Positions 6,486 to 10,470 of a stretch of DNA of 10,470 nt are shown one piece after another; position 1 is the stretch's first letter; every line of letters begins with the position of its first letter. The stretch covers positions 1-10,470 of the forward strand of contig BEIM01000084.1 in the NCBI GenBank assembly GCA_002898995.1. The letters are read 5' to 3'. The notes under the pieces are model-generated. The model saw only the letters and a list, made by a program, of their open reading frames with translations, was not told the origin of the DNA and searched no databases. This DNA is from a bacterium HR36 (GTDB lineage Bacteria > Planctomycetota > Planctomycetia > Gemmatales > HRBIN36). The translations under genes and the position numbers were made by a program.

Positions 6486-8672
6486 TTAGTCCAAATTCAA
6501 GCTTACCAAGTAGTTTTCCAGCGACTGGCGCTGTTTGAGGATGTCTTGTTGCAAGGCCTTGACACGGTCTTGATATTTCTCAATTAGCGGCTCCTGTTCA
6601 TCGAGTTTCTTGAGGTATCGCTTATAAGTCTCGCTGCTCGGGGGCAATGCCTGCATGTTCGCCCGCAGCCGCCCTTGATCATCCACTAGGATCTTCAACT
6701 CCGCCTGCACTTGATTCAGTTCCTGTTGCAGTTGCGCTAACCGATGCTTCATCTGCACTACCTGCCCCAGCGCATCTTTCACTTTCTGACTGGTGATCGG
6801 ACTTTGCAGGAAAATGCGAATGGTTTGCTCGTCCGCGTTCGACAGAGCTACCGTGCTCACGATATCCCGCTCCTCGATTACCTCTAACTTCTTCGTTTCG
6901 CCTTTCGGCACGGCCACCTCAAAACGATAGACATCCCGCGCCCGCTCTAAAGGTTTTTCCGGGGCTACTAACTTGAAATCAGGACCCCGATACGGATGCT
7001 CGACAATCACTGCCCGATCCTGCTCTGCCCGGTTGCGGATTATATAAGTCTTTTCCTCGCGCACCTTATTCGTTGCATACAGGACCCCCCGCTGCACCCG
7101 CACCGCCACTAAGCGGTCAGGCTGGCGTTTCGCCTGCGGTTCCACTTCCGTGCCTAAATCTACGGCATAACTCAGCAGGCGTTCCTCCCCTCGTTGGATA
7201 TCGCTGATTTTCGCGTCGCCCGCATAAGTGGCGCCGTCGAACACCGTAATCGGCCCTTGCATGAGGTGTAACCCGCTGCTGTTCTTGAGATAAAAACCTA
7301 ACAACGGATGCTTAGCTTGCACCCGTTCATTATAGATACTCACCCGCCGCCCTGCGATGTTACTCGTGATCACGGGCAACAGAGCGGACTTTTGCCGAGG
7401 CAGAGTAACGCCATGTTCGATACTATATTCGAAGAAATCGCCCAAATCCTGAGCGGTCGCCACCGATTCGACTCCGCGGGAAAAGTTCATCTGTAAAAAG
7501 TTAGCAGCCTCGGCTTCGCGAGCGCTCTTATCGCGTTTCGCGGCGTCGGCCTCGGCAAGAGCGTTGCGGCGAGCTTCCGCTTGTTCGAGGCGAGTTTGGA
7601 CGCCACGTAACGCCTGATTACCGGGAGGCGCTGCCCCACCCGCACCAAAGAAACCAGCCTGCCCTGCCTGCTGCAGCGCCCCACTATAAGTCACCGGTCG
7701 GAGATTCGCGAACAGATCTAAGTCCACCACCGGCCGCGGAACATATAACGGCTGATATAAGTCCATGAGGAACGATATCGGCCGACCACTTATCAAGCTC
7801 ACCCGCACATTCTGCCAATCCTCATCCGTCTGATTTTCTACCACCGCCCATCCTTGTAAATATGCCTTGCCTTCTTTTTGCAACACTAAGCGATAGCTCA
7901 TCTTCCAAATCGGATTTTCCTGGAGATAACTCACCCGCACCGCTCGCTTCCCCTCGCCACTAAATATCACCGACACCGTCTTTTTCTGCGTATCATGAGC
8001 GTAGGCTAAGGTTTCCAGTGCCCGGCGAAATTCCGATTCGATGATGGGATTGAGAAAACGAATGCGTTGAATATCGCCTAACTTGACCGACCGCACTCCT
8101 TCCGCACACCATAAGTTGAGCACCTCGACTTCTATCGCCGTGTTGCCCGCGGGTTGCTTTTGCTTTTCCACTCCTAAAATCGCCCCAGTTAGTGTCCCTG
8201 GCTGAGTAACTGCCGTTTGTTGCAGTACCACTTCCACCCGCTCCCCGCGAGCCTGAATGAGAATATTCCCTAAACTCGGGTTGCCGTGCAGGTTGATGGC
8301 GAAGCTTTTCAAGGTCTTTTCGACGGGGTCTTGACTGTCATAAGTTACGGTGGTTACCGTGCCACCGCCGAGATCGTTAGCGACTAAGCTTTTGAGGACA
8401 TCGTTGATATGTTCGGGGCGGAAGGTGAAATCGGCGCGGGCGGTACCTTCGACCTCGCCTTCCCGAATAAAGTGGCCGACGCCCGCACTAAAGAGGGTAA
8501 CGCGCGTAAGCGGCAAAGGCACCGCCGGCTCCTTCAACTGCGCCGCCGCAGCGGCAGCAGCAGCGGGATTCTGTGCCCGGGCTGAGGGCGACGACCAGTT
8601 CGACCATTGCCAAATTGCCCAGCCTGCGCCGCAGGCCAGCATGAGTGCGCCGCCGATTATCCAGCGTTGCAT
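6486..8672 (-). CDS. Secreted DUF4139 domain-containing protein
   Basis: The protein has 728 residues. A signal peptide spans about 1-33: MQR, a hydrophobic stretch IIGGALMLACGAGWAIW, then a likely cleavage after SARA (A33). An eight-alanine tract (37-44) follows, then an N-terminal beta region opening with LTRVTLFSAGVGHF (55-68). The DUF4139 core begins near 250 with NPIWKMSYRLVL, QGWAVVENQTDEDWQNVRV and LISGRPISF. It is interrupted by an Ala/Gly-rich and then highly charged segment (about 330-395), and resumes with FFEYSIEHGVTLPRQKSALL (413-432) and LYATNKVREEKTYIIRNR (531-548). The last 100 residues (about 628-725) are predicted coiled coil, rich in Gln, Glu, Lys and Leu. DUF4139 has no established activity; it also occurs in MuiA-like proteins. 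An envelope location is inferred from the signal peptide. The ATG at 8672 has AGGAGGA five bases upstream. The gene seems to stand as its own unit between two terminators. Confidence 0.85.
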   Translation of the reverse strand: MQRWIIGGALMLACGAGWAIWQWSNWSSPSARAQNPAAAAAAAAQLKEPAVPLPLTRVTLFSAGVGHFIREGEVEGTARADFTFRPEHINDVLKSLVANDLGGGTVTTVTYDSQDPVEKTLKSFAINLHGNPSLGNILIQARGERVEVVLQQTAVTQPGTLTGAILGVEKQKQPAGNTAIEVEVLNLWCAEGVRSVKLGDIQRIRFLNPIIESEFRRALETLAYAHDTQKKTVSVIFSGEGKRAVRVSYLQENPIWKMSYRLVLQKEGKAYLQGWAVVENQTDEDWQNVRVSLISGRPISFLMDLYQPLYVPRPVVDLDLFANLRPVTYSGALQQAGQAGFFGAGGAAPPGNQALRGVQTRLEQAEARRNALAEADAAKRDKSAREAEAANFLQMNFSRGVESVATAQDLGDFFEYSIEHGVTLPRQKSALLPVITSNIAGRRVSIYNERVQAKHPLLGFYLKNSSGLHLMQGPITVFDGATYAGDAKISDIQRGEERLLSYAVDLGTEVEPQAKRQPDRLVAVRVQRGVLYATNKVREEKTYIIRNRAEQDRAVIVEHPYRGPDFKLVAPEKPLERARDVYRFEVAVPKGETKKLEVIEERDIVSTVALSNADEQTIRIFLQSPITSQKVKDALGQVVQMKHRLAQLQQELNQVQAELKILVDDQGRLRANMQALPPSSETYKRYLKKLDEQEPLIEKYQDRVKALQQDILKQRQSLENYLVSLNLD
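8541..8564. repeat. GCN trinucleotide repeat encoding eight alanines
   Basis: Eight consecutive GCN codons (GCT GCT GCT GCC GCT GCG GCG GCG on the minus strand) lie just after the predicted signal peptide cleavage site of the DUF4139 protein. It is an imperfect three-base repeat, so its length can change without breaking the frame. It probably serves as a linker at the start of the mature protein. Confidence 0.7.
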
Positions 8673-8711
8673 GTTCGTCCTCCTTCATCGGGGTGAACGG
8701 GCTCACAGCGG

Positions 8712-8739
8712 AAAAATTGCCACTGCACAGTTTGGTGGC
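8712..8739 (-). terminator. Possible intrinsic terminator after polX
   Basis: On the minus strand GCCAC, an 11-base loop, and GTGGC are followed by AATTTTT. The hairpin lies about 40 bases past the polX stop. The stem is only five pairs and two A's precede the T-run, so termination may be partial, and read-through from polX into the DUF4139 gene is possible. Confidence 0.45.
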
Positions 8740-8778
8740 CATCTGCTACTATGACGAAAGAAAAGCAGGAAAGATTAA

Positions 8779-10470
8779 TTAGCGTCTCGACCTGGGACGG
8801 CGTTTCTCCAAAAGAGAAAGCACCTGCGACAACGTGCGTGTATTGAGGACATCGGCCTTTTCGAGCCAGCCACGGCGTGCCACATCAAGGGCGTAGCGGA
8901 CATATTTCAGTTCCGCGGTACTATGAGCATCGGGGTTGAGCACCAGCATCACGCCCAAAGACTTGGCGTGTTTTACGTGGACCCAATCGAGTTCCATCCG
9001 GTCTGGCTGGCCATTGATTTCGATCATCACCTGGTGTTCTGCAGCGGCTTTGAGAATACGGTCTAAATCCACAGGGTAGCCATCGCGGCGGAGTAACAGC
9101 CGCCCCGTAGCATGGCCCAGCATAGTCACTTTCGGATGGCGTATAGCGCGAAGGATGCGTTCGGTCATTTCCTCGCGGCTCATTTTGAAATGGCTGTGCA
9201 CGCTCACCACGACGTAGTCGAACAAGTCCAGGACCTCGTCAGGATAATCCAGTCGGCCATCGGGCAGGATATCGCATTCGGTACCCTTGAGGAGGCGAAA
9301 ATCCTTCCACTTTTTGTTGAGGCGATCGATTTCCGCGTGCTGCTGGCGAACCCGTTCCACATCCAGCCCCCGCGCGACACCGAGAGATTGTGAGTGATCG
9401 CCTATGCCCAGAAACTGCCAGCCGAGTGCCCGTGCGGCTTCGGCCATTTCCTCTAAAGTGTTTCGTCCATCGCTCCAGTCCGTGTGGCAATGAAAGGTGC
9501 CGTGCAACTCTTCCCACTCCACCAGTTTGGGCAAGCGATGCTCGGCCGCAGCCTCAATTTCCCCCGTATTTTCTCGCAATTCCGGCGGAATGTAATCGAG
9601 TTTGAGTGCATGGAAGATATCCGTTTCGTCCTTGGCGCGAATAGATTTTTTCTCGCCTTCTAAACCGTATTCGTTCAGCTTGAGGCCGAACTGCTGGGCC
9701 CGCGCGCGCATGGCGATATTATGTTCTTTACTGCCGGTAAAATAGTGCAGGGCAAATGGGAATTGTTCGTCGCTGACCACACGCAGGTCACAATTCAGGC
9801 CATTTTCCAAAACGACACTCGACTTGGTTTCGCCACGTGCGGTGACCTGCATGACTTCCGGCAGACTAACAAATTTCTCCATAACCGCCTCGGGCTTTTT
9901 TGAGCTGACCAGGATGTCCAGATCGCCCACGGTTTCCTTGCGTCGCCGCAGCGAGCCACACGCCTCCAGACGAATCACCTCTTTGAGCTTACGTAACTCC
10001 GCACAAATGCGTTCGGCCAAATACTCCGCCTCGGCTAGGAGAACTCGCCTCCCGGCTTTGTCGAGGAAAGCGAGGCCTTCCAAAATTTTTTGCTGCGTCT
10101 TGTCACCAAAGCCGCGGAGTTTGGCGACCCGGCCTTCTTCACAGGCGCGTTTGAGTTTCTCCAGCGAGTCTATGCCCAGCTGGTCGTACAGCGCCTTGGC
10201 TTTCTTCGGCCCCATGCCCGGGATACGCAATAACTCTAACAGTCCCGCCGGCAATTCACGCTTGAGTTCTTCATATTGCTCCAGGTGGCCGGTCTTATAG
10301 AGCGTCTCGATTTTTTGCGCTAGGTCTTTGCCAATACCCTTAATTTCGGTAAGACGATTTTGCTCGACCCATTCGCCAAGATCCCCTTCCAATTGGGCGA
10401 TGGCCCGTGCCGCGTTGTGATAAGCCTGGCAACGAAACGGATTCTCCCCCTTGAGTTCGAGAAAGGTGCC
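8779..10470 (-). CDS. polX: DNA polymerase/3'-5' exonuclease PolX, N-terminus beyond the window
   Basis: This is a bacterial family X polymerase used in gap-filling DNA repair. 563 residues are visible and the frame is open to base 10470. Its first visible residues, GTFLELKGENPFR, match the PolX N-terminus, so roughly 15-20 residues are missing. A start at the TTG at 10392 would cut off this conserved segment. Residues below count from the edge. The 8-kDa and helix-hairpin-helix region includes LTEIKGIGK, LLRIPGMGPKK and AKLRGFGDK. The polymerase active site has GSLRRRKETVGDLDILV with D183 and D185, and D228 in NCDLRVV. A C-terminal PHP domain (about 323-540) has FHCHTDWSDG (H327, H329, D334), GDHS (H359), E398 (GTE), H425 (VSVH), H453 (GHATGR) and D514/H516 (PDAH), so all nine expected metal ligands appear present. 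The family PHP domain gives Mn-dependent 3'-5' exonuclease and AP-site processing. The protein ends in a basic tail, RRPRSRR. Confidence 0.95.
   Translation of the reverse strand, partial: GTFLELKGENPFRCQAYHNAARAIAQLEGDLGEWVEQNRLTEIKGIGKDLAQKIETLYKTGHLEQYEELKRELPAGLLELLRIPGMGPKKAKALYDQLGIDSLEKLKRACEEGRVAKLRGFGDKTQQKILEGLAFLDKAGRRVLLAEAEYLAERICAELRKLKEVIRLEACGSLRRRKETVGDLDILVSSKKPEAVMEKFVSLPEVMQVTARGETKSSVVLENGLNCDLRVVSDEQFPFALHYFTGSKEHNIAMRARAQQFGLKLNEYGLEGEKKSIRAKDETDIFHALKLDYIPPELRENTGEIEAAAEHRLPKLVEWEELHGTFHCHTDWSDGRNTLEEMAEAARALGWQFLGIGDHSQSLGVARGLDVERVRQQHAEIDRLNKKWKDFRLLKGTECDILPDGRLDYPDEVLDLFDYVVVSVHSHFKMSREEMTERILRAIRHPKVTMLGHATGRLLLRRDGYPVDLDRILKAAAEHQVMIEINGQPDRMELDWVHVKHAKSLGVMLVLNPDAHSTAELKYVRYALDVARRGWLEKADVLNTRTLSQVLSLLEKRRPRSRR

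Noticed and set aside
6431..6486. Inverted repeat AGCAGCC / GGCTGCT around the end of the DUF4139 gene
   Set aside because: The seven-base arms are over 40 bases apart with no T-run. The hairpin at 6384-6415 is a far better terminator.
8693..8706. Small inverted repeat GTGA / TCAC in the leader of the DUF4139 gene
   Set aside because: Four-base arms are expected by chance. There is too little to call an operator.
9824..10300. 158-codon open frame on the plus strand opposite polX
   Set aside because: It is Ser/Arg-rich, low-complexity translation antisense to the PolX polymerase core, typical of a shadow frame in GC-rich DNA.

Overview
The window carries six protein genes, all read from the minus strand and closely packed. 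There is no sign of mobile elements, CRISPR, tRNA or rRNA. In transcription order (right to left) they are: the PHP-type family X DNA polymerase polX (its first codons lie beyond the right edge); an exported DUF4139-domain protein; a GNAT acetyltransferase; the bifunctional riboflavin gene ribBA; the replicative DNA polymerase III alpha subunit dnaE; and the first 84 codons of a fumarylacetoacetate-hydrolase (FAH) family enzyme that runs off the left edge. Both edge genes are easy to miss or misplace, because neither has both its start and its stop inside the window.

The organism is a bacterium of moderately high GC. A PHP-bearing PolX, a DnaE with an apparently complete set of PHP metal ligands, and a large secreted DUF4139 protein would suit Planctomycetota (perhaps a Gemmata-like lineage). 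That placement is inferred from gene content alone and is weak. Good AGGAGG-type ribosome binding sites precede most starts.

Layout: polX (8779-10470, partial) ends 106 bases before the DUF4139 gene, and a modest terminator-like hairpin lies in the gap. The DUF4139 gene (6486-8672) is followed by the best terminator in the window, an 8-bp GC-rich stem with a 5-base loop and a T-rich tail at 6384-6415. A new transcription unit probably begins next, with an extended -10 candidate at 6259-6267 and a TTG-initiated GNAT gene. That gene lies only 28 bases from ribBA, so the two are likely co-transcribed. A 115-base gap with a possible promoter separates ribBA from dnaE. The FAH gene starts 30 bases after dnaE behind a strong ribosome binding site, so it is probably co-transcribed with dnaE.

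Functionally this is mostly housekeeping: chromosome replication (dnaE), repair synthesis (polX), and riboflavin precursor synthesis from both GTP and ribulose 5-phosphate (ribBA). I did not find a convincing novel multi-gene system. The points most worth a second look are the two PHP polymerases with intact metal sites in one neighbourhood, the atypical residue beside the zinc cysteines of RibA, and the little-characterised DUF4139 envelope protein with an Ala/Gly-rich insertion.
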